From CAVXFB01 sp963760935 (lineage in GTDB: Bacteria > Planctomycetota > Planctomycetia > Pirellulales > Thermoguttaceae): 64,000 nucleotides of DNA. The position numbers and the translations under genes were made by a program. Below the pieces are notes generated by a model. It searched no databases and was not told the origin of the DNA. It saw nothing but the letters and a program-made list of their open reading frames with translations. The stretch spans positions 372,001 to 436,000 of the forward strand of contig CAVXFB010000008.1 in NCBI GenBank assembly GCA_963760935.1, given 5' to 3'. Shown here one piece after another: positions 19,024 to 27,690 of the stretch; the first letter of the stretch is position 1; each line of letters starts with the position of its first letter.

Positions 19024-20091
19024 ATGAAACGAGATACCTTGAATTGGATACTTTGGGCGGCGGCCTCGCTGGTATCGGCTGCTGGCATTGCACAAGCCGA
19101 CGTGTTCGACATGCCTTGGGGGCTGATAAGCCTTGAAATGGTGCCCGTGGGCAACCCGGGCAATGTGGCCGACACTCGCTACAACAGCGTCTCGGTCGGA
19201 TCAGTGGGTTACAACTACCAAATAGGCAAGTACGAGGTCACGGTCGCGCAGTACACCGAGTTCCTTAATGCCAAGGCGACTGTCGGCGACAGCTATGGGC
19301 TATACAGCCTCGACATGGACCCGGCCCATTTCAGCGGCGGCTGCGGTATCAAGCGGAGCGGTGGTGGAACAGCACTCGATCCGTATATGTACAGCGACAC
19401 CGGGAGTCTGGCGAACTTGCCGGTGACATGTGTGAGCTTTTGGGACGCGGCGCGGTTCACGAATTGGCTGAACAACGGCCAGGGCGATGGCGATACCGAA
19501 ACGGGGGCCTACGACCTCAACAGCTATAACGGCTCGGATGGGAGGGACATTTCCCGCAACGCCGGAGCCATCTGGTTCCTTCCCAGCGAAGACGAATGGT
19601 ACAAGGCTGCATACCACAAAAACGACGGCGCTACCGGGAACTACTGGGACTATCCGACGGGAGCCGACTTGGCGCCCGGCCACGATACGGCCGAACGGAC
19701 CAACCCGGGCAACAACGCAAATTATGATTGCAGGATTGGACCTCTACAGAACTGCGTACCAAGGCCGGGCGGTACGTTTGCATTGTCGGACAGCCCCTAT
19801 GGCACGTTCGATCAGGGCGGCAACGTGTGGGAATGGAACGAGGCGCTTCTCTATGAGACGAGTTCTTCGCGTGGCGTGCGTGGCGGGTCGTTTGTCAGCG
19901 GCGCGAACACCCTGAGCGCGTCGCTCCGGTACTACTGTTCCAGTAACAGCAGCCCAACGGACGAGTTCTACGATCTCGGATTTCGCGTGGCAAGTGTTCC
20001 CGAGCCCGGCAGCGCCACCTTGCTCGTCTGCGGAGCGATTGGCGTACTGGCCTACGCAAGGCGGCGGCGTGTCCGATCCGTGGTGTTGTGA
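19024..20091 (+). CDS. PEP-CTERM protein with an FGE/SUMF1-type domain
   Basis: 355 residues. A signal peptide (LNWILWAAASLVSAAGIAQA) precedes an FGE-sulfatase-type fold recognisable by VGSVGYNYQIGKYEVTVAQY, LPVTCVSFWDAARFTNWLN, WFLPSEDEWYKAAYH and GNVWEWNE ... RGGSF ... LGFRVA. The C-terminus is a PEP-CTERM sorting signal: VPEPG, a hydrophobic segment and RRRR. I infer export, cleavage by an exosortase-type system and surface location. Such SUMF1-like proteins in planctomycetes are generally not proven formylglycine generators, and no active-site Cys pair is evident. GGGAG lies just upstream of the start. Confidence 0.85.
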   Translation: MKRDTLNWILWAAASLVSAAGIAQADVFDMPWGLISLEMVPVGNPGNVADTRYNSVSVGSVGYNYQIGKYEVTVAQYTEFLNAKATVGDSYGLYSLDMDPAHFSGGCGIKRSGGGTALDPYMYSDTGSLANLPVTCVSFWDAARFTNWLNNGQGDGDTETGAYDLNSYNGSDGRDISRNAGAIWFLPSEDEWYKAAYHKNDGATGNYWDYPTGADLAPGHDTAERTNPGNNANYDCRIGPLQNCVPRPGGTFALSDSPYGTFDQGGNVWEWNEALLYETSSSRGVRGGSFVSGANTLSASLRYYCSSNSSPTDEFYDLGFRVASVPEPGSATLLVCGAIGVLAYARRRRVRSVVL

Positions 20092-20169
20092 CACTTGCGA
20101 CGACAAAGCAGCGGACCGAGCCTCTAAGAAATGGAGACTCGTAGAGGTTATCGCAAACTCACAATTGTT

Positions 20170-20214
20170 GTCCCCTCTCTCGACCAGCCTTCGGTCAGTA
20201 CCCGGACAGGGGAC
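20170..20214. repeat. Palindromic repeat between convergent genes
   Basis: GTCCCCT (20170-20176) and AGGGGAC (20208-20214) are perfect inverted copies enclosing CGACCAGCCTTCGGTC, itself related to the CCGACCGAAGGTTGGTC core at 18206-18225. It lies between the PEP-CTERM gene and the following minus-strand gene and could serve as a shared transcription end. Confidence 0.5.
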
Positions 20215-20232
20215 CAGTAGTGAAACAGCCTC

Positions 20233-21183
20233 TTAGTGCCGGCCGTCGTCGGTGCGCTCGTTGCTGAAATATCGATAGCCGGGGAAGTCGCCGTGGCGCG
20301 TGATCGCCTCTAGATGGTCGCGAACGCTACTGTGGGGTCGGATAACGGCCATGTCATCGCTGGCCTCGAACGTGCCCTGTCCCGGAACTGCCAGACACGC
20401 ATGTACGATGCCGCGCCATGCGACGCGACGATTCGATTCCGGAGGCATGAACTCGGGGTTGATGCCTTGAAATCGCAAACGGTAGACCGCGCCCGAGGGT
20501 CCGAACTCGGCGGCGCCCACCGACTCTGTCCAATGACCCGCATCGAGAAACGGATCTTGCAAGTGATGCTGGTCCTGGCGCTCGGCTTTCAAATCGACGT
20601 TCAGCGTTCCGCGCACCGGTACAATAGCGCCGTCGGCATCAAGCGGATACACGTGAACCAACAACCCGTCCGGTTCGACGTTCTCGTCCCATCGGGCGGC
20701 ACGCGCATCAATGGCCAACGAAACCACGCGCCGCGCTTCGCTCATGGGCTGTGCCGGCGTGACGATCGGTTCCACACTATTCCGCTGGCCAATCATCACG
20801 ATATTTGCCATCGCGGGCGGGGCCACCGGGTCGGCCGGAATCTCCTGGCGCACTTGCACGATCAAACGATGGAGTTCGTCGCCGGTGAATTGGTTACCGG
20901 CAATCCTGGCCGAGACCACGCGTTCCCAAGCGATTGGCCGCAGCAATTCTGAACCGCCCTGTGCGCAACGAAGCCACAGTTCGGCCGCACTGGTTCTTGC
21001 GTCGAGTACGCCGGTAAACGTCCGGCCGCTTGCCAACTGAACCGAGACGGACACTTCGGAGATGGCCGTGCCATCGGGCGCCGGCAATTGCTCCGCGTTG
21101 CCGGCGGCTCCGAGTGGAGCCAGAACGGCCAATAGCATCGCAATGGACCAATGCGCCAACATAGTCGTCAGGACGTTACCCAT
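20233..21183 (-). CDS. Exported protein of unknown function
   Basis: About 316 residues from the Met of MGNVLTTMLAHWSIAMLLAV, which begins a signal peptide; alternatives 15 codons upstream or 7 codons downstream are possible. After cleavage near GAAGNA, a small beta-rich region (SVQLASGRTFTGVLDARTSA, LRPIAWERVVSARIAG) resembles a PEGA- or SH3-like fold. A linker and a second beta-rich domain follow (DGLLVHVYPLDADGAIVPVR, FGPSGAVYRLRFQGINPEFM). No catalytic motif was recognised. It is probably periplasmic and belongs to the planctomycete hypothetical set. Confidence 0.65.
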   Translation of the reverse strand: MGNVLTTMLAHWSIAMLLAVLAPLGAAGNAEQLPAPDGTAISEVSVSVQLASGRTFTGVLDARTSAAELWLRCAQGGSELLRPIAWERVVSARIAGNQFTGDELHRLIVQVRQEIPADPVAPPAMANIVMIGQRNSVEPIVTPAQPMSEARRVVSLAIDARAARWDENVEPDGLLVHVYPLDADGAIVPVRGTLNVDLKAERQDQHHLQDPFLDAGHWTESVGAAEFGPSGAVYRLRFQGINPEFMPPESNRRVAWRGIVHACLAVPGQGTFEASDDMAVIRPHSSVRDHLEAITRHGDFPGYRYFSNERTDDGRH

Positions 21184-21587
21184 TCGAGCGAGAGACGCCG
21201 TTGTGGAAGAGAACGCGAGCCAGAGCAACGTGGGCCAGCTAGGGCAAAATGCGTGCCTGGGCCGGGGCCAGCGTGTTAGAATCTGGCCAAAGCGTTGCCA
21301 GATAATGGCTTACGAGAGTGCCCGGTTGCCGGCGTCCACAAGCGAAATGCGTGCTTTGATGCACCGAGGCAACGCCCCATTGTCAGGCCGCAACGTCGCA
21401 CGCCGGGGCCTCGTCCATCGATGCCGCCCCCAGCGAAATGCCGCAGGCGGCTTGTGCGCGCGCGGGCTTCGCCGAGTTTATAGCTCGCCGCTGTAGCCCG
21501 TTTCGAGAAACCGGAGGGACTTCTGCTACAGTCCACCCTGGGATGCCCCGAGGTGCGCTGGTCGCCTTCGCGATATCCTCCGCTGCG
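21184..21587. other. Intergenic stretch, nothing recognised
   Basis: About 400 bases between the exported-protein gene and the 3' end of the DEAD-box helicase gene. Open frames here are short, lack ribosome binding sites and have Arg/Ala-rich shadow composition. No strong hairpin or repeat was seen. Confidence 0.4.
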
Positions 21588-22866
21588 TCAGACCGCCTTG
21601 CTCCGGCGAACCTGAGTTCCACGACGCCGCGACGGGAATGGCTTGTTGCGTGCGGGGCGCGACGTTGTCGTGCGGGCCGGTTTGCCGGTGGCCATGCTGA
21701 CACCGGAACGAAGCGCGGTGCTGGGCTCGGGCGTCATTCCGGCCGGTCGCTCCTCGACGGCCAACGTTTGTCGCGTGAGGCGTTGAATTGCGTGCAAGCT
21801 CGACCGCTCGCCGTGATCGCAAAACGAGACGGCCACGCCTGCCGCGCCCGCCCGACCGGTGCGGCCGATGCGATGGATGTAATTGTCGGCGTCTATGGGC
21901 AAGTCGAAGTTGACCACATGCGAGACATCGTCGATGTCGAGTCCGCGCGCGGCGATGTCGGTGGCCACAAGCACGAGCGGTTTCGGAGCTTTGAAGCGGA
22001 GGAGCACTCGCTGCCGCGCCGATTGGCTCTTGTTGCTGTGGAAGGCGTCGGCTTCAATGCCCGACTTGATCAGCGATTTGGCCACCTTGTCGGCGCCGTG
22101 CTTGGTTCGCGTAAAGACCAGTGCCCGGGTCCAGGGCGTCTTGCGGAGCCAGTGGGTGAGCAGTTGCAGCTTCTGCTTCTGGTCAACGAAGAACACCGAT
22201 TGTCGAATTGCCTCGACCGTGACGGTAGCGGGCGTGACGCGGATATCGACGCCATCGGTCAACCATTGGTTGGCCAGCGTGCGAATCGCGGCGGGCAGTG
22301 TCGCGGAAAATAGCAGCGTTTGCCGCTGCCGCGGAACTTTCTCGACAATCCGCCGCAGATCGTGAATGAAGCCCATGTCGAGCATCCGATCGGCCTCGTC
22401 GAGGATCAACACTTCGACGCGCGACAGATCGACGTAGCCTTGCTGCATCAGGTCCAGCAAACGTCCGGGGGTGGCAATCAACACGTCGACGCCGTGGTTC
22501 AAGGCCCGCACTTGCGGCGACTGGCCGACGCCACCGAAGACGGCGGCTTGCCGCACCGACGTATGGCGGCCGTAGGTTTCAAAACTCTCGCAGATTTGCA
22601 GTGCCAATTCGCGCGTGGGCGCGAGCACCAGCGTGCGAATCTTCCGGCCCCGCCCGTTGACACGGCAATTACCCTGGCTAAGTCGGTGCAAGATGGGCAG
22701 TGCGAATGCAGCCGTCTTGCCGGTTCCGGTTTGTGCGCAGCCGAGCACGTCGCGGCCGTCGAGAATCGGCGGAATGGCGGCGGCTTGAATTTTGGTGGTG
22801 GCGGTGTAGCCCTGCGCGCATACGGCGCAAGAGCGGCTCGGCAAGGCCGAGATCTTCAAACTTCAT
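21588..22866 (-). CDS. DEAD-box ATP-dependent RNA helicase, N-terminus frameshifted
   Basis: The true N-terminus MKFEDLGLAEPLLR starts at 22866 with AGGAAG upstream. Near 22824-22828 one base is missing, and the rest continues in another frame as AVCAQGYTATTKIQAAAIPP (Q motif). All core motifs follow: AQTGTGKT (I), PTRELA (Ia), TPGR (Ib), DEAD (II), SAT (III), ALVFTRTKHGAD (IV), ATDIAARGLD (V) and HRIGRTGRAG (VI). The C-terminal tail is short, basic and Arg/Ser/Thr-rich. The product is an RhlE-like helicase that unwinds short RNA duplexes, for instance in ribosome assembly or RNA decay, probably in the cytoplasm. Confidence 0.92.
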
Positions 22867-23566
22867 CAACGCTTCCTTCATTAGCAGCTTTTCTGACACG
22901 AGCGTGGGCCGCGGCAGCCAACCGGGCAAACAGGGCGCAGGGCCCGACCCCAAAAAACGTTGAGATCCTCGCACTCGATACTTCGGCGTGAAGGTACAAC
23001 CTTCCACCGAGGGTGCAAGAGAGTTTAATGGCAGCCGTAGGCATGAAACCTTGCCGGACCCAGCAGGCCGGGCAAGATGGCCGCTACAGAAGAAGCACAT
23101 GAACGCACGACGCGGGCCGAAGCCTGCATCGCTCTCGCACGTCACCGAACACCCCCAGCATAGCACCCCCGCAGGGCATGTCAATTGGTCTTTTGCGTGC
23201 GGGGCCCCGAATTCCCGCTAAATGCCGCTGGATGTCGGCATACCGGGGTGTCCAACCAGCTTCCGTCGCAGTATAATGCATTCGGTGTGGGAAAGAGACC
23301 GCAGTCTCCTCAGCTTCCCTCCAGATTCTTCGCTCCGAGTCGCACGTTGGCGACCTGCCGCGGATATCTGTTCGATCGCGGCTGATCCGCTTGCATCGGT
23401 CGGGTAACAGTTGTTCTGTCGCCCGTCCAAGAGCTTGAGGTGGCAGGACATCTGTCAGCCCCTACAACCCCGAGGCCGACCAAAGAAGGCCGATATATGG
23501 GCCCAACAACTTGACTGGCTGGATCACACTCCAGGCCATCTTTACTACGAGCCACAGGGAGGACTC
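22867..23566. other. Long intergenic stretch, no gene supported
   Basis: About 700 bases between the divergent helicase gene and the small basic protein gene. Four short frames occur but none has a plausible start and composition together. CTTGCCGG ... CCGGGCAAG near 23051-23077 is a weak inverted repeat. The stretch must contain two promoters; I cannot exclude a small RNA. Confidence 0.4.
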
Positions 23567-23740
23567 ATGGCGAAGGACAAAAACACCTACGCTAAACGTC
23601 AGCGAGAGACATTGAAACGACAGAAGGCCGAAGAGAAGCGGGAGCGTCGCCGCAAGCGGAACGAGCAGCCGGGTGCCACCGGCGATGCCCCGAACGACGA
23701 CCGCCTTGATAGCGAACCGTCGCTGGAGCCTGTGTGTTGA
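23567..23740 (+). CDS. Small highly charged protein
   Basis: 57 residues. The start is firm because AGGGAGGA lies 3-4 nt before the ATG region (CACAGGGAGGACTCATG). The first 35 residues are almost entirely charged and helical (MAKDKNTYAKRQRETLKRQK, then EEKRERRRKRNEQ), and the rest is Gly/Pro/Asp-rich and probably disordered. It could bind nucleic acid or the ribosome, but that is inference from charge only. Confidence 0.65.
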   Translation: MAKDKNTYAKRQRETLKRQKAEEKRERRRKRNEQPGATGDAPNDDRLDSEPSLEPVC

Positions 23741-23920
23741 GATGCGACAGCAACGCCCCCGCTCGATTGCAACGTCTTGGCAGTCGCGGCATTTCTGCGT
23801 GCCGTCAGGGGCGAATTGATGAATTGATAGCGTGGCCCTCGCAGTCAACCTCCTTGGACTGACTCGGGAGTTATGGAAATTGGTAGTGCGACAGTCTTCT
23901 CAACCGCAAAGGAGCGGCAT

Positions 23921-24253
23921 ATGGCGTCTCTCGGCAAAGCAATGTTCAAAGGCGATTCCGGCAAGCAGTACCGATTCAGGGTCTTTCCCTTAGGCACGCG
24001 CTTCCGCAAGATCAGCGGAGTATATCTGATTGCGTGCCGCGCTCATGGCCACGACGGTGGGCATCGACACAAGATCCTCTACGTGGGCCACACTGAAGAC
24101 TTTTCGCAGCCGTTGGAGGGGCACCGAAAATCCGAAGCCCTCGCACAACTCGGCGCCAATTGCATCTGCGTCCAGTCGGATACGTCGGCAAAGTCTCGGT
24201 TGGAAAAGGAACGGGATCTGGTTGCCACGTTCAGTCCCGCCGGCAACGATTGA
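23921..24253 (+). CDS. Standalone GIY-YIG-like domain protein
   Basis: The ATG at 23921 follows AAAGGAG at good spacing; a longer start 16 codons upstream is less supported. The 110-residue product contains GVYLIACRA, then KILYVGHTEDFSQPLEGH, spaced as the GIY and YIG elements of GIY-YIG nuclease folds. It ends with KERDLVATFSPAGND, which resembles the E...N end of that fold. The arginine normally following YIG in the helix is not obvious. The fold call is therefore moderate and catalysis doubtful. No mobile-element or repair neighbour explains its role. Confidence 0.6.
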   Translation: MASLGKAMFKGDSGKQYRFRVFPLGTRFRKISGVYLIACRAHGHDGGHRHKILYVGHTEDFSQPLEGHRKSEALAQLGANCICVQSDTSAKSRLEKERDLVATFSPAGND

Positions 24254-24627
24254 CAAGCGACCGTTCGGCTAACCGGCAATTATCACCACACGGCGTCTTG
24301 TGCGAAAACAGAGGTTTGACCTCCTTGCGTCTGGACCGTGTACGGATCCACATTTGCCGAGCGGGGGGCTATCATTCGGCGGTCGATCTGCTAGAATAGG
24401 GGGAGTAGTGGTGGCGAGACGCCCTGTGAGCCCTAACAAGTTCCAATCGCTCTCGTTCCAAGTGACCCTGCGATTTGCGTCAGGCTTCCTTCCTGAAGGA
24501 AGTCCATCTCTAGTTGCGGTCGATCTTTTGCTTCTACTAGTGGCCGCAACCTCTTTGACCTACGGGTTCCGAGTGAAGTGTTGACGGCTTTTTGTGTGTT
24601 TTTTGTTTTTCTTGAAGGAGTGGCGTT
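24254..24627 (+). promoter_or_regulatory. Upstream region and possible long leader of the cold-shock gene
   Basis: 370 bases without a gene. The hairpin CTTCCTTCCTGAAGGAAG lies near 24487-24504. Just before the ribosome binding site is a T-rich tract (TTTTTGTGTGTTTTTTGTTT). Long structured leaders are known for cspA-type mRNAs, and this arrangement is compatible with one, but the transcription start cannot be read from sequence. Confidence 0.35.
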
Positions 24628-24825
24628 ATGCCGCAAGGGACGATCAAAAAAGTGATCGCGGACAAAGGGTTTGGGTTCATCAGTGGAGACCGCGGAGAGT
24701 TGTTCTTCCATCACAGTTCGTTGGAGGGAACGGCGATCGAGACGCTCCAAGTCGGACAGGCTGTGACGTACGAGGAAGGTCGTGGTCCAAAAGGCCCGCG
24801 TGCCGAGAACGTCAAACTGGTGTAA
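24628..24825 (+). CDS. Cold-shock domain protein
   Basis: 65 residues, a complete CSD. The RNA-binding motifs are KGFGFISG (RNP1) and LFFHHSSL (RNP2), although the family consensus is KGFGFI and VFVHFS. The end is the usual GPRAENVKLV. The protein is an OB-fold RNA/ssDNA chaperone of the cytoplasm. The SD GAAGGAG precedes the ATG. A strong hairpin follows its stop by 21 nt. Confidence 0.93.
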   Translation: MPQGTIKKVIADKGFGFISGDRGELFFHHSSLEGTAIETLQVGQAVTYEEGRGPKGPRAENVKLV

Positions 24826-24846
24826 GTAAGCGTCCAAGTAATTCCT

Positions 24847-24873
24847 CCCCTCTCCCGAAAAGCGGGAGAGGGG
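24847..24873 (+). terminator. Strong hairpin after the cold-shock gene
   Basis: CCCCTCTCCCG (24847-24857) and CGGGAGAGGGG (24863-24873) are an 11-bp perfect inverted repeat with loop AAAAG. No T run follows, so it may be a REP-type palindrome acting as transcript end or 3' stabiliser. Confidence 0.55.
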
Positions 24874-25106
24874 CAGGAGTGAACGGGCGACCGCCCATGG
24901 TTGGGCAACAATCGCTTAGCGGACTCTTTTCTTCGGCGGCCCCTTCCGTCAGGCTACGCCGCTCTACCGCAACGATCTCATCGCTCGAGACGTCACCGCA
25001 CAACGGGCCGGTTTTCTCGCGCTGAACGCTCGCCAAAGTTTGCGCGTGCGGTGAAACGTCAATTTCTCTTTCCTGAGCGATCCCTCATCGTTTATAATCC
25101 GACCCC

Positions 25107-26117
25107 ATGGCCAAAGTTCTGGTTACGGGTGCAAGTGGATTCATTGGCACGCATCTGGTCGCCGCGTTGGCGGCTCGGGGCGACGATATCACCTGCTTGG
25201 TGCGGAGGACGTCAGAGGTCGGCCGCTTGCAGGCATTTGGGGCCCGGATGGCATTTGGCGATGTGACCGATTTCGACACTCTTCCGACTGCCGTGGCGGC
25301 CAAGGATTTTGTGTACCATTTGGCCGGCCGTGTCATGGCTCTCAATGGTCGCCAGTTCCTCGATGTGAACCGCCGGGGCGTCGCGAATGTTGCCAAGGCC
25401 TGTGCCCGGCAAACCACGCCACCAGTGCTCGTCCATGTCTCATCGCTGGCGGCGGCCGGCCCGGCGATTGAAGGTCGGGCAAGGGTCGAGTCCGATCCGC
25501 CGGCGCCGGTATCGAACTACGGCCGCAGCAAGCGCGCCGGCGAGCGCGTGGCCGAAGTCTTTGCCGACCGCGTGCCGACGACGATCGTCCGGCCGCCGAT
25601 CGTCTTGGGCGAGGGCGACCGATTGGGCCTCGCGTTGTTTCGCAGCGTGCTCCGTTTCCACGTTCACCTTGCACCGGGCCTGAAATCACCGCGATACTCC
25701 GTGATTCATGCCGATGACCTGTCGCAATTATTGATCCTGGCGGGTGAGCGCGGCAGGCGATTGCCGGCAAAGGACGAATGCGCCGGCGGCGCCGGCTACT
25801 ATTTTGCCGCCAGCGACGCAGATCCCACGTATGCCGACCTGGGCCGACTGATCGCGTCGTCGATGGAGCAGCGTACGTTGGTAATTCCCGCGCTGAAGCG
25901 CGTGCTGCGGGTGACCGCCGTCACGGGCGAGGTTATCGGACAAATCCGTCGCCGGCCCAAGGTGCTGAACCTCGACAAACTCCGTGAGATCGCCGCCGGC
26001 TCATGGGTGTGCAGTGCCCAAGCCGCCAAGGAACAACTTGGCTTCAGTGTAAGTCTTCCGCTCGTTGACCGTCTTCGCCAAACCGCCGAGTGGTACAAGC
26101 GCGAGGGCTGGCTTTGA
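25107..26117 (+). CDS. NAD(P)-dependent epimerase/dehydratase (extended SDR)
   Basis: 336 residues. The Rossmann motif VTGASGFIGTHLVAAL is at the N-terminus, DVTD and VYHLAGRV follow in the usual places, and the active site is the Y-x-x-x-K of NYGRSKRAGERV. IVRPPIVLGEGD is typical of the family. It probably acts on a nucleotide sugar or an isoprenoid/steroid-like substrate; the family does not decide which. TATAAT at 25093-25098 lies only 8 nt before the ATG, which would give a leaderless mRNA if it is the -10 box. No Shine-Dalgarno sequence is evident, which agrees. Confidence 0.85.
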   Translation: MAKVLVTGASGFIGTHLVAALAARGDDITCLVRRTSEVGRLQAFGARMAFGDVTDFDTLPTAVAAKDFVYHLAGRVMALNGRQFLDVNRRGVANVAKACARQTTPPVLVHVSSLAAAGPAIEGRARVESDPPAPVSNYGRSKRAGERVAEVFADRVPTTIVRPPIVLGEGDRLGLALFRSVLRFHVHLAPGLKSPRYSVIHADDLSQLLILAGERGRRLPAKDECAGGAGYYFAASDADPTYADLGRLIASSMEQRTLVIPALKRVLRVTAVTGEVIGQIRRRPKVLNLDKLREIAAGSWVCSAQAAKEQLGFSVSLPLVDRLRQTAEWYKREGWL

Positions 26118-26163
26118 GCGTCGGCTCTCAACAGTCCGCCAATCATGCTCGGCAAGTCATGGC

Positions 26164-26589
26164 TCACGGCTGCATGGGCGATAGGACCGTCTGGAGGAAC
26201 CGGCCGCCACTTTCATACCAGCCGTCCTTGGTGAAGCGGCACCAGTTCAGGTCCATGAGAAATGCCAGCCACCGACCCTTGCCGCACTCCAGCGAGGCGA
26301 TCATGCGGCGATGCGGCAACGGCTGCTGGTGATAGAACCCACAGCCTTGCTCGGAGAGGTGTTTGCCGACGACCACGACCGTCTCGCCGTCCGGCGTAAT
26401 GCCGTCGGGGCCGACCGGCGTCAAATGGATCAGCGTCGGAAAAGGATATCGGTTGCCGCGACGCCGCTCGATCATGTCGTTGCGCGGATACATCGTCGTA
26501 AGCAGTCCCCAGACCTGAGTCCGAATCTCGCCGTCCTCGCCATTGCACTGTTGGGTCAGAAGATCGAGCTGCGGCATGGGCAATTTCAT
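26164..26589 (-). CDS. PilZ-like domain protein
   Basis: 141 residues from the ATG that follows GGAGGGG; an upstream in-frame ATG lacks such a site. An N-terminal helical stretch (KLPMPQLDLLTQQCNGEDGE) precedes ERRRGNRYPFPTLIHLTPV, which has the RxxxR spacing of PilZ c-di-GMP receptors, and then a beta-barrel-like region (EQGCGFYHQQPLPHRRMIAS). The second PilZ motif D/NxSxxG appears as SEQGCG, so it is degenerate. Binding of c-di-GMP is plausible but uncertain. It is convergent with the epimerase gene. Confidence 0.6.
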   Translation of the reverse strand: MKLPMPQLDLLTQQCNGEDGEIRTQVWGLLTTMYPRNDMIERRRGNRYPFPTLIHLTPVGPDGITPDGETVVVVGKHLSEQGCGFYHQQPLPHRRMIASLECGKGRWLAFLMDLNWCRFTKDGWYESGGRFLQTVLSPMQP

Positions 26590-26762
26590 GAAGTCCCCTC
26601 CGGAATGCCGTGAAGTGCGCGCGTCGTGTTGCAGAATATGAAGCGGCAAACGCCCGTAGAGATCGTCGAAGAGCTTACCCTAGAAGAGACCCAAACACTG
26701 GCCAATTGAAACCTAGGTCAGAAATCCGAGGAAGTCAAATTGCCGTATGGTCCGCCGCAAGA

Positions 26763-26835
26763 CGTAGGGTCCGCCGTGCGGACCGTCTGGCACAGCGTGG
26801 TCCAAGGGGCGGAACCCTGCGAGGCGGACCCTACG
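26763..26835. repeat. Palindromic repeat overlapping the trpA stop codon
   Basis: CGTAGGGTCCGCC (26763-26775) and GGCGGACCCTACG (26823-26835) are perfect 13-nt inverted copies; inside, GTGCGGACC and GGTCC partly pair. The trpA stop codon (26831-26833) is part of the right arm, so the element forms the 3' end of the trp unit. Confidence 0.7.
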
Positions 26836-27637
26836 GGCTTTCCAAGGCCGATAGCAATTCGGTCGCATACGAGTCGATTTCATCGAGCACCTGCTCGCGC
26901 GGCTTGCTGGCGGCATCGGCGATGTGGCGGACGATGGCCGAGCCAACGATTAGACCGTCGGAAACGGGGGCCAACATGCGGACGTGCTCGGGCCGGCTGA
27001 TGCCGAAGCCGATGCAGATCGGCAGCGGCGTCTGCTCGCGCAGCCAACCGACATTATCGACGATCTCGGGCGGCAAAGTCGTGCGCTCGCCGGTGATGCC
27101 CGCGACCGAAACGTAGTAGATGAAGCCAGTCGTTCGCGCGGCGATCCTCAGCGCGCGATCGCGCGGCGTGGCCGGTGTAATGAGCTGAATCAGCGAGAAA
27201 TCCTCGCGGCGGCAAATCTCGGCCAGCGGGCCCGACTCTTCCACGGGCAGATCGGGCACGATCGCTCCAGCCACACCCGCCGCCTTGGCGTCGACAACGT
27301 ACTGCTCGATCCCGTGCCGGAAGACGATGGCATAGCTAAGCATCGTGACAATCGGCGGCGTTACATGCGGCGTTACCTTGCGGACCATGCCCAAAATGTC
27401 GGCGAGCTTGATCTTCCGCTCCAACGCTCTGGTGTACGACGCCTGAATCACCGGCCCGTCGGCGATGGGGTCGCTATAGGGAATGCCAAGTTCGACGAGG
27501 CTGCAACCTCGGGCGGCCAAGCGTCGAATCACTTCGGCCGTGAACTCCAGATCGGGATCGCCTGCCGTCACAAACGGCATGAAGGCCTTACGACCGGCGG
27601 CGCGAAGCGACTCGAACAGTTTGTCGATAGCGGACAT
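26831..27637 (-). CDS. trpA: Tryptophan synthase alpha chain
   Basis: 268 residues. The TIM-barrel signatures are FMPFVTAGDPDLEFTAEVIR, LVELGIPYSDPIADGPVIQ (catalytic Glu and Asp), GAIVPDLPVEES, YYVSVAGITGERT and GFGISRPEHV. TrpA cleaves indole-3-glycerol phosphate to indole and glyceraldehyde 3-phosphate; indole is channelled to TrpB. It lies 53 nt downstream of trpB on the same strand. Confidence 0.97.
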   Translation of the reverse strand: MSAIDKLFESLRAAGRKAFMPFVTAGDPDLEFTAEVIRRLAARGCSLVELGIPYSDPIADGPVIQASYTRALERKIKLADILGMVRKVTPHVTPPIVTMLSYAIVFRHGIEQYVVDAKAAGVAGAIVPDLPVEESGPLAEICRREDFSLIQLITPATPRDRALRIAARTTGFIYYVSVAGITGERTTLPPEIVDNVGWLREQTPLPICIGFGISRPEHVRMLAPVSDGLIVGSAIVRHIADAASKPREQVLDEIDSYATELLSALESP

Positions 27638-27690
27638 GGATGGGACTAGGGATTGGAGATTATGAATTAGAGGAACACGCGAACGGCCCG

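Noticed and set aside
19024..20091. Formylglycine-generating enzyme acting on sulfatases
   Set aside because: The fold is FGE-like, but a PEP-CTERM sorting signal, a secretory N-terminus and no visible active-site Cys pair argue against that role; no sulfatase gene is nearby.
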